From: an uncultured SAR86 cluster bacterium
GTDB taxonomy: Bacteria > Pseudomonadota > Gammaproteobacteria > Magnimaribacterales > D2472
Direction: 5' to 3'
Assembly: GCA_902596165.1 (NCBI GenBank)
Contig: CACJSU010000005.1
Coordinates: 1 to 34,606, forward strand
Length of the DNA: 34,606 nt
The notes below the pieces were generated by a model that was not told where the DNA came from, did not search any database, and saw only the letters and a program-made list of their open reading frames with translations. This document shows positions 24,002 to 32,617 of the stretch, piece after piece; position 1 is the stretch's first letter, and each line of letters opens with the position of its first letter. Made by a program: the position numbers and the translations under genes.

Positions 24002-24793
24002 TTATTTCCAATTTGGTTTTCTTTTTTCTAAAAACGCAGCAATACCTTCCTTAGCATCATCACCTTCAAAACATTTAGCAATTTGTTTTTGTAAATATGG
24101 AAGAGCCTCATCAAATTCCAAAGCGTCTTGTTTCTCATATGCTTCTAGACCAAATTGCATGGTTCCTGGGGCTAGACTAGCTAGTTCTTCAGCTAGCTCG
24201 CTAACTCTTTTATCCAGCTCATTAGCCGCAACAGACTCATTGATTAACCCCCATATCTCAGCTTTATTGGCATCAATGGGCTGACCACGCATAATAAAAT
24301 CAAGCCCAGCTCTTTTAGGCATGACTCTGAACAACCCAGCCATGACCATAAAAGGCCACAGGCCTCTGTGTATCTCAGGCGCTGAAAACTTTGCAGTATC
24401 AACTGCTATGGCATGAGTTGCATTGGTTAAAATCAACAAGGCCCCAGCCAAGACAGAGCCTTGAATTTTGCATATTACTGGTTTGTGCAGTCTTCTTAGG
24501 GAAAAACTGATGTCATCTGCCCCCTCTAATTTTGGGACATTAGACTCTTCTTTTGCTCTTCGTAGATCAGCTCCAGCACAAAAAATATCTCCCTCAGCAT
24601 CAATCACAACAACCCTAATTTCTCTTTCTTGTTTGGCGTAAGCTAAAGCATAATTTAGCTCGTTTACCATCACATTGTTTAATGCATTTTTTTTCTCAGG
24701 TCGATTTAATGTGATGGTTAAAATATTATTTTTAATATTAATTTTCGTTGCTTGAAAGTCCAAACCCTCTAAAGATAATTTATCTATGCTCAT
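24002..24793 (-). CDS. Enoyl-CoA hydratase/isomerase family protein of the carboxylase operon
   Basis: A 263-residue crotonase. The first oxyanion segment is FCAGADLRRA near residue 71; the second, GSVLAGALLILTNATHA near 110, is unusual and has Leu at the Glu144 position of rat hydratase, while the second catalytic Glu is kept in FSAPEIHRGLWPF near residue 140. A single Glu is typical of glutaconyl-CoA-type hydratases such as LiuC and AtuE. Beside an acyl-CoA carboxylase, hydration of a carboxylated beta-methyl enoyl-CoA is the most likely role, but this is inferred. The ATG overlaps the stop of the AtuA-like gene (ATGA), so expression is coupled. Confidence 0.87.
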   Translation of the reverse strand: MSIDKLSLEGLDFQATKINIKNNILTITLNRPEKKNALNNVMVNELNYALAYAKQEREIRVVVIDAEGDIFCAGADLRRAKEESNVPKLEGADDISFSLRRLHKPVICKIQGSVLAGALLILTNATHAIAVDTAKFSAPEIHRGLWPFMVMAGLFRVMPKRAGLDFIMRGQPIDANKAEIWGLINESVAANELDKRVSELAEELASLAPGTMQFGLEAYEKQDALEFDEALPYLQKQIAKCFEGDDAKEGIAAFLEKRKPNWK

Positions 24794-26565
24794 ATGTTTT
24801 CCTCAAATAAAGATTTAGGGATATCCGCATACTTAGCTCTTAAGTATTCCCCGAGAGATTTAGCTTGACCATCTTTCCTGGTATTAGAAGAAACTCCATC
24901 TTCTAATATGTCATGGATATAAAAATTGAGTGAAAGTATATTTGGTAGCTCATATCTGTCTATTTCAAATTCTCTTAAGTCAGGCATCAATTCTTTGATT
25001 TTTTCGACTGTTAGAAAATTATTTAAAAAAGAGAATGCATTCTCACTTTTTGCCCATACACCGATATTCGCACAACCACCTTTATCGCCAGATCTGGCTC
25101 CAAAAAGCTCTCCTAGAGGTTTGTTGGTGGTTTTACCTGATGGAGGAGGGGGTATTTCAATTGGTTGTTTTTGATAATAAGTTTCTTCTAAATCCAATTG
25201 ATTGGTTGGTATGACATCAATTTCTTTGCCATTAATATGAACAATTTCTTTTATATGCTTGCTATCTATCAAAGCCGGCCAGTAGACTAAAACAGGTCCT
25301 CCTGATCTCACTCCGCCTCCAGTAAAAAATCCTGGATAATTAGCTAAAGCTAGTTCTATCATCTTTGCTGTAAACATTCTGCCAACCAAATCCGGATCTT
25401 TTGATTTTACCGAAATCCTCAAAGAGGCCATGGCTTCTTCATTAGAATTTGGATCTTTTTTGTCTGTTCTATCTAATAAAATTGAAACTTCATCAAATTG
25501 TTCTTTGCCTCCAACAGAGTTAAAGAGTGCATCAGTGATAATTTGAGCTTTTTCTTCAATATCTATGCCCGTAAGAATAAATTCCATGCCATTTCTATAT
25601 CCACCAGCAAGATTAATACAAACTTTATGAGTATTGGTTGGAGAGCTTCCTCTGCATCCAGATACATAGACTCTGTCTTTGGAAACTTCCTCAATATTCA
25701 AGGTATCAAAATGAGCTATGACATCTGGGTTTAAGTATGCGGGAGCACTAATTTCATACAAAAGCTGTGCAGTTACAGTTCCAGTAGATACCAAGCCGCC
25801 AGTACCAGGATGCTTGGTAATGTAAAAACTTCCATCGTTTTTGATTTCAGCTATTGGATAGCCCACATTATCAAAGCTTGGCACCTCTTTAAAAAAAGAA
25901 TAGTTTCCACCAGTTGCTTGGCAACCACATTCAATGATATGCCCAGCTGCTAATGCACCAGCCAATGCATCATAATCATCTCTCTTCCAATTAAATTTCC
26001 ATGCTGCTGGACCAATGACTACTGCAGCATCCGTCACCCTTGGGCATACAACAATATCAGCGCCTTCATCCAATGCCTCTTTAATTCCCCAGGCTCCAAG
26101 ATAAGCATTTGCTGTGAGTGTTTGACATCCTGATTTATCAATCGGAATATTTTTATCAATGTTAAGAAATGATTCTCCTTCATTTTTTAAGGAGTCCATT
26201 CTTGGCATTAAATCATCGCCAGTTATGTAAGCAACTTTGAGAGAAATATTTAGCTCATCTAAGATTTTCTCTATTTCATTAGCCATAGAAGAGGGGTTCA
26301 AGCCACCCGCATTTGTAACAATTTTAATATTTTGTTCTTTACATGACTTAGCTACTGCTTTCACTTGTTTAAGAAAAGTACCCACGTATCCCTTATCCTC
26401 TCCGCGCTGCATCCTTTGATTAAAAAGAATTGTCATGGTGAGTTCTGCTAAATAGTCTCCAGTCAGTACATCTATAGGTCCTCCATCCACCATCTCTTTA
26501 GCAGCAGATAATTTATCTCCGTAATAGCCGCTACAATTTGCAATTCTTATAATTTCTTCGCTCAA
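24790..26565 (-). CDS. AtuA-like protein (DUF1446 domain plus C-terminal AtuA domain)
   Basis: A 591-residue protein matching AtuA of the acyclic terpene utilisation cluster, which has about the same length. The DUF1446 domain covers roughly residues 5-450: IRIANCSGYYGDKLSAAKEMV, IDVLTGDYLAELTM, IVTNAGGLNPSSMANEI, DIVVCPRVTDAAVVIGPAAW, TGGNYSFF, HPGTGGLVSTGTVTAQLLYEI, FFTGGGVRSGGPVLVYWP. The C-terminal part from about 480 has LGELFGARSGDKGGCANIGVWAK. The biochemical role of AtuA is unknown; it is required for growth on citronellol in Pseudomonas, and the family occurs with acyl-CoA carboxylases. The start overlaps the TetR stop by ATGA. The protein is the strongest pointer to a terpene-like or other branched substrate for this operon. 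Confidence 0.9.
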   Translation of the reverse strand: MSEEIIRIANCSGYYGDKLSAAKEMVDGGPIDVLTGDYLAELTMTILFNQRMQRGEDKGYVGTFLKQVKAVAKSCKEQNIKIVTNAGGLNPSSMANEIEKILDELNISLKVAYITGDDLMPRMDSLKNEGESFLNIDKNIPIDKSGCQTLTANAYLGAWGIKEALDEGADIVVCPRVTDAAVVIGPAAWKFNWKRDDYDALAGALAAGHIIECGCQATGGNYSFFKEVPSFDNVGYPIAEIKNDGSFYITKHPGTGGLVSTGTVTAQLLYEISAPAYLNPDVIAHFDTLNIEEVSKDRVYVSGCRGSSPTNTHKVCINLAGGYRNGMEFILTGIDIEEKAQIITDALFNSVGGKEQFDEVSILLDRTDKKDPNSNEEAMASLRISVKSKDPDLVGRMFTAKMIELALANYPGFFTGGGVRSGGPVLVYWPALIDSKHIKEIVHINGKEIDVIPTNQLDLEETYYQKQPIEIPPPPSGKTTNKPLGELFGARSGDKGGCANIGVWAKSENAFSFLNNFLTVEKIKELMPDLREFEIDRYELPNILSLNFYIHDILEDGVSSNTRKDGQAKSLGEYLRAKYADIPKSLFEENI

Positions 26566-27164
26566 GATTTCTCCATTTTGATGCCATCAATAATGATTTT
26601 TGTTAAAAAATTACTAGTTTCTTCAGGAGTTTGGTGTAAATCTTTCAAGAGTTTCTTAGATTGAAAATATCTTCCCAGACCTCCCAAAAGTAATGCAGTT
26701 GCCTGAGTATCAATCTCTTTGATCTCATTTTTAATTCTTGCTTCATCTAAAAGATTTTTTATTAGGTCAGTTATGTATTGTTCATGATAGTCCACCATTG
26801 CCTTAGATGAATTTAAACTACTAAGAGATAGCGTGAATCTTTCAAATCTTGGCCCAACTGCTTGATTAGCGACAGTCAAAAAACTTTCTAATTTTTTTAT
26901 TGGAGATGAATGAGCATTCATTGCATCTATAGCTATCTTGCCGTGTTTTTTTAGTACCCTATCAACGGTTGTTACTATTAATTCCTCTTTGCTTGGTGCA
27001 ATTTCATATAGAGTCCTTAGTGAAATTTTCAACTGTTTTGCTAGATCAGACATTGTTGAAAATGATTTTCCTTTATCAAGCATGCTTTCTAGTTCGTCCA
27101 TAACCTCAAGATGACGCTTTCCAAGTTGAGGCGACTGTTTTGAAAGGACAGCGTGAGATTTCAT
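26562..27164 (-). CDS. TetR-family transcriptional regulator inside the carboxylase operon
   Basis: A 200-residue regulator. The N-terminal helix-turn-helix is FSTMSDLAKQLKISLRTLYEIAPSKEELIV, about residues 33-62 (TetR type, ending in the usual Y..x.SKEEL). The C-terminal helical ligand domain carries a hydrophobic core (ATALLLGGLGRYFQ near 165). I chose the ATG at 27164, one base after the biotin carboxylase stop; a start at 27212 would put 17 residues inside the upstream gene. The stop overlaps the AtuA-like start. As part of the operon it would regulate itself. The 26-bp inverted repeat before the operon is a candidate operator, and an acyl-CoA intermediate a likely inducer; both are inferences. 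Confidence 0.86.
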   Translation of the reverse strand: MKSHAVLSKQSPQLGKRHLEVMDELESMLDKGKSFSTMSDLAKQLKISLRTLYEIAPSKEELIVTTVDRVLKKHGKIAIDAMNAHSSPIKKLESFLTVANQAVGPRFERFTLSLSSLNSSKAMVDYHEQYITDLIKNLLDEARIKNEIKEIDTQATALLLGGLGRYFQSKKLLKDLHQTPEETSNFLTKIIIDGIKMEKS

Positions 27165-27165
27165 A

Positions 27166-29085
27166 TTATTGTTCAAGAACGAGAAGGGTAGCACCGTTAT
27201 CAACTTGATCATTCAGATGAATCATTACTTTGGCTATCTTGCCTGTCTCAGTTGCTTTAATTGAATGCTCCATTTTCATAGCCTCAATAATTACCAAAGT
27301 ATCACCAGCTTTTACTTTACTGCCTTTTTTGACTTTCACATCAATAACTTTTCCAGGCATTGGAGCTATCAATCCCCCCTCAGGGATGTCATTACCTGGT
27401 TCTATAAACCTAGGTAGAACAGATGCATTAATGTCTCCAAATGGCATATTTATAACGATCTCACTGCCTGCCTCAGTTATGTGAGCATAAAATCTGTGAG
27501 AGTCTATCTGTATATCAATGCCAAAACTATCGCAATGGTAAATTTTACAAATGGAGCCCATAACTTCATAAAAATTATCTTTATTTAATTTATACTTTAC
27601 TTCGATCTCATCTTGCACAAAAAGTAACTTAACCCTTTGAAGCGGCATTCTTCCATTGGTCCAGTTTCCAGGCATAAAACCTGTAACAGGGTCAGAGACT
27701 CTATTTTGTTGCGCTAGCCATAAAGCAATTGCTGTCGATGTTTGATGAAGTTCATTTACAGAAAGATTTTTTTTCGTTTCTAAAGCTTCACGCTCAACAA
27801 AGTCTGTTGTTGTATTTCCGTTTAAGAAACTTTCATTTCTTAAGCAAGAAATTAAAAATTGACGATTTGTTACCACACCTCCCATGTGAGCTTTTTCAAG
27901 TCCGCGTGCCAGTTTATTTGCGGCATCAATTCTATTAGGAGCCCAAGAAATAACTTTAGACAACATGGGATCAAAATCTGTTCCAATAACACTACCTTCT
28001 TCCACGCCTGAATCCCATCTTACCTCTGAAGCTAGGCTAGTATCATATGCGTGTAGGGTTCCAATTTCAGGTAAAAAGTTATTTCCAGGATCCTCAGCAT
28101 ACAATCTTGCTTCAATTGCATGTCCATGCCAGTCAATATCATCTTGAGCAAACTCAAGCTCATCTCCTCTCGCTATCTTGATTTGCTCAGCAACCAAATC
28201 TATTCCTGTAACTTCTTCTGTAACTGGGTGCTCAACTTGCAGTCTAGTATTTACCTCTAAAAACCAGAATTCATCTGTTTTATCGTCAAACAAAAATTCA
28301 ACAGTTCCTGCAGAGCAGTATTTAATTTTTTTAGCTAACTTAATAGCTGCTTTACCCATCTCCTCCCTTAAGAAGGGATCAATTCTTGGGGAAGGCGACT
28401 CCTCAATAATTTTTTGATGCCTTCTTTGTATGGAGCATTCACGTTCTCCTAAATGAACAACATTGCCATGTTCATCACCTAAGATTTGTATTTCAATATG
28501 ACGTGATTTTTCTACATATCTTTCTATAAAAATTCTGTCATCACCAAAACCTGAAAGAGCTTCTCTTTTGGCACTTACGATTGAATCTTTTAATTCACTT
28601 TCTTTTTCAACAATTCGCATTCCTTTACCACCACCTCCAGCAGCAGCTTTGATTAAGATCGGGTAACCAATCTTTTTGACATCTTTAGTATTTGAGGTCA
28701 TCGGTAGGGTGGGAACCCCAGATTTTTCTGCTATTTCTTTAGCTTTTAATTTATCACCCATCACTTTGATTACATGGGGGGATGGGCCGATCCAAATTAA
28801 TTTATTGCTTTTAACTTTTCTAGCAAAGGCTGCATTTTCTGATAAAAAACCATATCCTGGATGGATTGCTTCTGCTCCAGATTGTTTAGCTGCATCAATA
28901 ATGGCAGAGCCATCCATATAGCTAGAAGATAACTTTATAGCTTCATCAGCCATCTTTACAAATGGAGCATCCTTATCAGCATCAACAAAAACAGCTACAC
29001 ATTTAATACCCATAAATTGAGCGGTTTGCATGATTCGACAGGCAATCTCTCCACGATTAGCAACAAGAATTGAATTAAATCTCAT
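27166..29085 (-). CDS. Acyl-CoA carboxylase, biotin carboxylase / biotin carrier subunit
   Basis: The 639-residue alpha subunit of a methylcrotonyl- or geranyl-CoA type carboxylase. It holds the biotin carboxylase domain (ILVANRGEIACRIMQTA at the start, AAAGGGGKGMRI at about 148-158 for ATP, ERECSIQRRHQKIIEESP near 215, FLEVNTRLQVEHPVTE near 270), a linker domain, and the C-terminal biotinyl domain with EAMKM at 601-605; Lys604 carries biotin. This domain order is shared by MccA/LiuD, AtuF and PccA, so sequence motifs alone do not give the substrate. The ATG overlaps the carboxyltransferase stop (ATGA), consistent with equal production of the two subunits. Confidence 0.95.
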   Translation of the reverse strand: MRFNSILVANRGEIACRIMQTAQFMGIKCVAVFVDADKDAPFVKMADEAIKLSSSYMDGSAIIDAAKQSGAEAIHPGYGFLSENAAFARKVKSNKLIWIGPSPHVIKVMGDKLKAKEIAEKSGVPTLPMTSNTKDVKKIGYPILIKAAAGGGGKGMRIVEKESELKDSIVSAKREALSGFGDDRIFIERYVEKSRHIEIQILGDEHGNVVHLGERECSIQRRHQKIIEESPSPRIDPFLREEMGKAAIKLAKKIKYCSAGTVEFLFDDKTDEFWFLEVNTRLQVEHPVTEEVTGIDLVAEQIKIARGDELEFAQDDIDWHGHAIEARLYAEDPGNNFLPEIGTLHAYDTSLASEVRWDSGVEEGSVIGTDFDPMLSKVISWAPNRIDAANKLARGLEKAHMGGVVTNRQFLISCLRNESFLNGNTTTDFVEREALETKKNLSVNELHQTSTAIALWLAQQNRVSDPVTGFMPGNWTNGRMPLQRVKLLFVQDEIEVKYKLNKDNFYEVMGSICKIYHCDSFGIDIQIDSHRFYAHITEAGSEIVINMPFGDINASVLPRFIEPGNDIPEGGLIAPMPGKVIDVKVKKGSKVKAGDTLVIIEAMKMEHSIKATETGKIAKVMIHLNDQVDNGATLLVLEQ

Positions 29086-30740
29086 AATCTAAATACTCCA
29101 TATTCTTTAGCTCCATCAATTGAAGAGTTAGAAACTATAGATAGGCAAAATCCAATTACACTTCTTGTATCTCTTGGGTCAATGATGCCATCATCAGTAA
29201 CCATACTGCTTGCAACCAGCCCCTCTGACATCTGGTCTGACATTTGTTCGACCATCTTTACGATTTCAGCATCTTGTTTTTCATCAAATTTTTCACCTTT
29301 TCGTTTAGCTTGACCTCTTCGCACAATAGACATTACTCCAGCAATCTGCTTAGAACCCATAACAGCAATTTTTGCTGTGGGCCAGAGGAAGGTGAATCTG
29401 TTGTTATATGCTCTCCCTGACATAGCATATGTACCTGCCCCAAATGATGCCCCAATAATAATTGTGATATGAGGAACATTAGAGTTAGACACTGCATTAA
29501 TAAGCTGAGACCCTTTTTTGATAATAGCTTGTCTTTCGAAATCCTTGCCTACCAAAAACCCTGTGACATTTTGAAGAAAAATTAATGGAATATTTCGTTT
29601 ATTACATAATTGGATAAAGGTTGCAGCTTTTTCAGCACTTTCTGGGTAGATGGGCCCATTATTTCCTAATATGCCTACTGGATATCCATGAAGCATTGAC
29701 CATCCACAAACCATAGTCTTGCCATATAGCGGCTTATATTCTTCAAATCTCGATCCATCAACAATTCGACCAATCACTTCCCTAATATCAAGCGGACTTT
29801 TAAGTTCTTCGTCAACAAGACCTAATAATTCTTCTTGAGATAAACTTGGGCTGTCAGCATCAGGGAGGGGAGAAGGGCCTTCTTTTATCCAGTGTAAATG
29901 TGATACAACATTTCTGCATAATCTCAAGGCATCCATTTCATCTTCAGCTAAATAGTCTGAGAGGCCTGAAACTTCCGAATGCATCTTTGCACCACCTAAG
30001 GTCTCATCATCTGATACTTCACCAGTTGCCATTTTGACTAAAGGAGGTCCTGCAAGGAATACTTTGGCTTGATCTTTAACAAAGATATTGTAATCAGACA
30101 TGCCTGGTTGATATGCGCCACCGGCAGTTGATGAGCCGAAAACAATTGATATTACTGGGATACGCATTTTAGAAAGTTCTGTTAGATCATAAAAATATCT
30201 TCCAGTTGCTGCAAAATGAGTATGACCTATGGTGGGTGCGATTGAAGGTTGATCTCCTTTCTTGCCGGTACCCATTCGAAGATCTCCTCCTGCAGATTCA
30301 ACAAAATTAATATACGGAAGACGATTATCTCTAGCGATTTCCATTGCTCTGTTCCATTTTTCTCCGACATAAACCGTCATAGCACCAGCTAAAACTGAAG
30401 GATCATTAGCAAAGATTACACATTCAGTGCCAGCAACAATTCCAATTCCAGCTACACATCCGCCTCCCACAGTAAAGTCTGTTCCGTAGGCAGCAAATGG
30501 AGCAATCTCGAGGAAGGGTGTATCAGGATCAAGTAAATTAAAGACCCTTTCCCTTACAGGCATTTTGCCTCGCTTTGCTAATCTTTCGTGATGATAGGCA
30601 CCGCCTCCCAATTCAGCCTTGTCTAAAAGCTCATCAAGAAAATTTATTTTCTTTAACATCACATTTTTGTTATGAATAAATTCATCAGAATTGATGTCAA
30701 TGTTTGTTTTAATTTCGGGAGCTATGTTTTTTCTAAGCAT
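29082..30740 (-). CDS. Acyl-CoA carboxylase, carboxyltransferase subunit (AtuC/LiuB-like)
   Basis: The 552-residue beta subunit transfers CO2 from biotin to the acyl-CoA. Visible: the N-terminal YHHERLAKRGKMPVRERV, the first oxyanion segment GSSTAGGAYQPGMSDYN near residue 205, FLAGPPLVKMATGEVSDDETLGGAKMHS near 232, NNGPIYPESAEKAATFIQLCNKRNIPLIFLQNVTGFLVG at 355-395, and the second oxyanion segment GASFGAGTYAMSGRAYN near 430. The DDETLGGA(K/E)MH..SGLSDY pattern resembles AtuC-like and related carboxylases at least as much as classical methylcrotonyl-CoA carboxylase. Lack of nearby HMG-CoA lyase and isovaleryl-CoA dehydrogenase argues against simple leucine catabolism. First gene of the seven-gene operon; its ATG is 51 bp from the nearest arm-bearing region of the divergent promoter. 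Confidence 0.94.
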   Translation of the reverse strand: MLRKNIAPEIKTNIDINSDEFIHNKNVMLKKINFLDELLDKAELGGGAYHHERLAKRGKMPVRERVFNLLDPDTPFLEIAPFAAYGTDFTVGGGCVAGIGIVAGTECVIFANDPSVLAGAMTVYVGEKWNRAMEIARDNRLPYINFVESAGGDLRMGTGKKGDQPSIAPTIGHTHFAATGRYFYDLTELSKMRIPVISIVFGSSTAGGAYQPGMSDYNIFVKDQAKVFLAGPPLVKMATGEVSDDETLGGAKMHSEVSGLSDYLAEDEMDALRLCRNVVSHLHWIKEGPSPLPDADSPSLSQEELLGLVDEELKSPLDIREVIGRIVDGSRFEEYKPLYGKTMVCGWSMLHGYPVGILGNNGPIYPESAEKAATFIQLCNKRNIPLIFLQNVTGFLVGKDFERQAIIKKGSQLINAVSNSNVPHITIIIGASFGAGTYAMSGRAYNNRFTFLWPTAKIAVMGSKQIAGVMSIVRRGQAKRKGEKFDEKQDAEIVKMVEQMSDQMSEGLVASSMVTDDGIIDPRDTRSVIGFCLSIVSNSSIDGAKEYGVFRL

Positions 30741-30748
30741 TTCTATTT

Positions 30749-30754
30749 AATATA
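30749..30754 (-). promoter_or_regulatory. Putative -10 box of the carboxylase operon
   Basis: Read on the minus strand the hexamer is TATATT, eight bases before the carboxyltransferase ATG at 30740. This would give a nearly leaderless transcript, in line with the lack of a Shine-Dalgarno sequence. The inverted repeat at 30762-30787 would cover its -35 region. Weak on its own. Confidence 0.3.
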
Positions 30755-30761
30755 ATTGAGT

Positions 30762-30787
30762 GGTAATATAATATACAAATAATTACC
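30762..30787. promoter_or_regulatory. Candidate operator: inverted repeat GGTAAT-N14-ATTACC (site 1)
   Basis: Arms GGTAAT (30762-30767) and ATTACC (30782-30787) are perfect inverted copies; the flanking T and A at 30761 and 30788 extend them to seven bases. The spacer is 14 bases. The site lies in the only regulatory space between the divergent carboxylase operon and GST gene. It overlaps a TATAAT (30767-30772) pointing toward GST and the likely -35 of the operon. An inverted repeat with the same arms and spacing is found at 32618-32643. Confidence 0.65.
30767..30772 (+). promoter_or_regulatory. -10 box of the GST gene
   Basis: Perfect TATAAT lying inside the inverted repeat. The start of transcription would be near 30779, giving a ~60-base leader that contains the GAGGAG ribosome site at 30828-30833. 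No good -35 box is seen at 17 bases. Confidence 0.45.
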
Positions 30788-30839
30788 ATTTTTGAAATTA
30801 ATTTTAAAAATCATGGTTTTTCTTTCTGAGGAGAAAATA

Positions 30840-31463
30840 ATGAGCATCAAAATTTATAGTTGCAATGATTCTAGAGGCGTTAGGCCGATGTGGACTGCAG
30901 AGGAAATGGGATTAAGTTATGAGACTGAAATGATGCCATTCCCACCAAGGTTTCTGCACAAGGAATACATGGATGTAAATATTCTTGGCACTATTCCGTA
31001 CCTTGTAGATGGCGAGGTAGAAATGACAGAATCAGTTGCCATGTGCCAATATCTAGTGGAAAAATATGGCCCCACAGATTTGCGTGTTAACAGTGATGAG
31101 GCTGACTATCATCATTATTTAAATTGGCTTGCTCACTCTGATGCAACTTTAACCTTTCCTCAAACTGTAGTACTGAGATATACCCTTCAAGAGATAGGTG
31201 TTGCCGATAAAGCAGCAGAAGGATATCGAAGATGGTTTGTTGCTAGACTAAAGTTGCTTGAGCAAACTTTGGAATCAAGAGAATACTTGTGTTCAAATAG
31301 ATTTACCATTGCAGATATATGTGTGAGTTATGCAATATATTTAGCTAAGTCACTTCAAATAGAGGAGGCATTTAAGCCTAATATCAAACGTTGGACAGAT
31401 ATGCTTTTTGATAGAGATGGATTTAAAAGAGCTGTATCTATTCGATATGCCGAACCTGAATAA
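30840..31463 (+). CDS. Glutathione S-transferase family protein
   Basis: A 207-residue cytosolic GST. The N-terminal thioredoxin-like domain (IKIYSCNDSRGVRPMWTAEEMGLSYE) contains the cis-Pro segment NILGTIPYLVDGEVEMTESVAMCQYL with the Glu-Ser pair that binds the glutathione gamma-glutamyl end. The C-terminal helical domain has the N-capping box FTIADICVSYAIYL near residue 165. The active residue is likely Ser11 or Cys7 near the first strand, but this is uncertain. GAGGAG at 30828-30833, six bases before the ATG at 30840, decides the start against an earlier ATG at 30792. It shares its promoter region with the divergent carboxylase operon and abuts the convergent nitronate monooxygenase gene with no gap. 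Confidence 0.9.
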   Translation: MSIKIYSCNDSRGVRPMWTAEEMGLSYETEMMPFPPRFLHKEYMDVNILGTIPYLVDGEVEMTESVAMCQYLVEKYGPTDLRVNSDEADYHHYLNWLAHSDATLTFPQTVVLRYTLQEIGVADKAAEGYRRWFVARLKLLEQTLESREYLCSNRFTIADICVSYAIYLAKSLQIEEAFKPNIKRWTDMLFDRDGFKRAVSIRYAEPE

Positions 31464-32603
31464 TTAATCGCCAACAAAATTAGCTAATCTTTCATAGGCG
31501 TCAATAAAATCCTCTTTAAATTCTTGGACAACATCGCTTGCTGAAATTGTCTGATTCATCAATCCTACACCTTGACCCACCCAGTAAGTCGAAAGCTCTT
31601 TTGCACCTTCATGGCCACCTTCTGCTAATTTATTAACTTTTGCTAAAGCTGGCTCTGCCACCATGGGTTGAAGAGGCAATGGAAGTGGCTCAGGAGCTCC
31701 ATCTGCTTCCCATGCTTTTGTCCATTCAGATACAAGCTGTCTTGAGTGCTTTCCTGTTCTGCTTCTTGATCTAGTTGTTTGACTTGAAGTTGCAGCTACC
31801 ATTTTCTCTTTAATCACCGGCGGCACTTCAGACTCAGCAGTTGTTAACCATACAGATCCACACCATGCACCTGATGCTCCCATGCTCATTGCAGCTGCCA
31901 TCTGTCTTCCAGTTGCGATTCCTCCTGCGGCAAGAATTGGAACATCGCCATAGGGCTGAATAGCTTTATGAACTTCAGGGATTAAGACCATGGTTGAAAC
32001 GCTGCCACAATGTCCGCCGGCTTCTGTACCTGAAACAACCAAAATATCTACACCTGCTTTTACTTGATTGATCGCGTGTTGTGCTGTGCCTAAAAGAGCA
32101 GCAACTTTTACGTCATTGTCTTTTCCCATTTGCACCATCCAGTCAGGTGGAACGCCTAATGCATTTGCAATTATTTTAATTGGGTGACTGAATGCAACAT
32201 CCAGCAAAGCTTTTGCACCATCTGCCTTAGTATTTTCAGCCATGTAAGTTGCAGCCGGTTTGATTGTTCTTAATTCATCAGCTTCAATATCATGCTTTTC
32301 TAAAACATCTGCCCTAAAATCTGCATATTCTTGCGGTATCATTGAGGTTAATTTCTCAGCATCAAATTTTTGATTTTGATCTGCCATTTTATTAGGGATT
32401 AAAACATCTACACCATAAGGCAGCCCATCTATATGTTCATCAATCCACTTTAGTTCTTCCTCTAGCTGCTCAGGGGTCATTCCAACAGCTCCTAAAACTC
32501 CACATCCTCCAGCTTTTGAGACTGCTACAACCACATCTCTACAGTGTGTAAATGCAACCAGGGGGAATTCAATATCAAGAAGTTCGCAAATTTTTGAGTT
32601 CAT
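31464..32603 (-). CDS. Nitronate monooxygenase family (2-nitropropane dioxygenase-like) flavoprotein
   Basis: A 379-residue FMN-dependent TIM-barrel protein. Marks: the N-terminal ICELLDIEFPLVAFTHCRDVVVAVSKAGGCGVLGA, the FMN-phosphate segment DILVVSGTEAGGHCGSVSTMVLIPEV near residue 195, VPILAAGGIATGRQMAAAMSMGASGAWCGSVWLTTAES near 230, and an extended C-terminus. Members oxidise alkyl nitronates, but many family proteins act as enoyl reductases or have unknown substrates, so the name is a family label. AGGA at 32610-32613, six bases before the ATG, supports the start. Shares a divergent promoter region with the luciferase-like gene; that region carries the second copy of the inverted repeat. 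Confidence 0.88.
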   Translation of the reverse strand: MNSKICELLDIEFPLVAFTHCRDVVVAVSKAGGCGVLGAVGMTPEQLEEELKWIDEHIDGLPYGVDVLIPNKMADQNQKFDAEKLTSMIPQEYADFRADVLEKHDIEADELRTIKPAATYMAENTKADGAKALLDVAFSHPIKIIANALGVPPDWMVQMGKDNDVKVAALLGTAQHAINQVKAGVDILVVSGTEAGGHCGSVSTMVLIPEVHKAIQPYGDVPILAAGGIATGRQMAAAMSMGASGAWCGSVWLTTAESEVPPVIKEKMVAATSSQTTRSRSRTGKHSRQLVSEWTKAWEADGAPEPLPLPLQPMVAEPALAKVNKLAEGGHEGAKELSTYWVGQGVGLMNQTISASDVVQEFKEDFIDAYERLANFVGD

Positions 32604-32617
32604 TATTATTCCTAATA

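Noticed and set aside
27165-27212. Upstream start for the TetR gene at 27212
   Set aside because: It would overlap the biotinyl domain gene by 47 bases and add residues without TetR similarity; the ATG at 27164 sits one base after the stop.
21678-30740. Plain leucine (liu) catabolic operon
   Set aside because: Carboxylase subunits would fit, but there is an AtuA homologue, two paired ACADs and no HMG-CoA lyase. I keep it as an alternative, not as the call.
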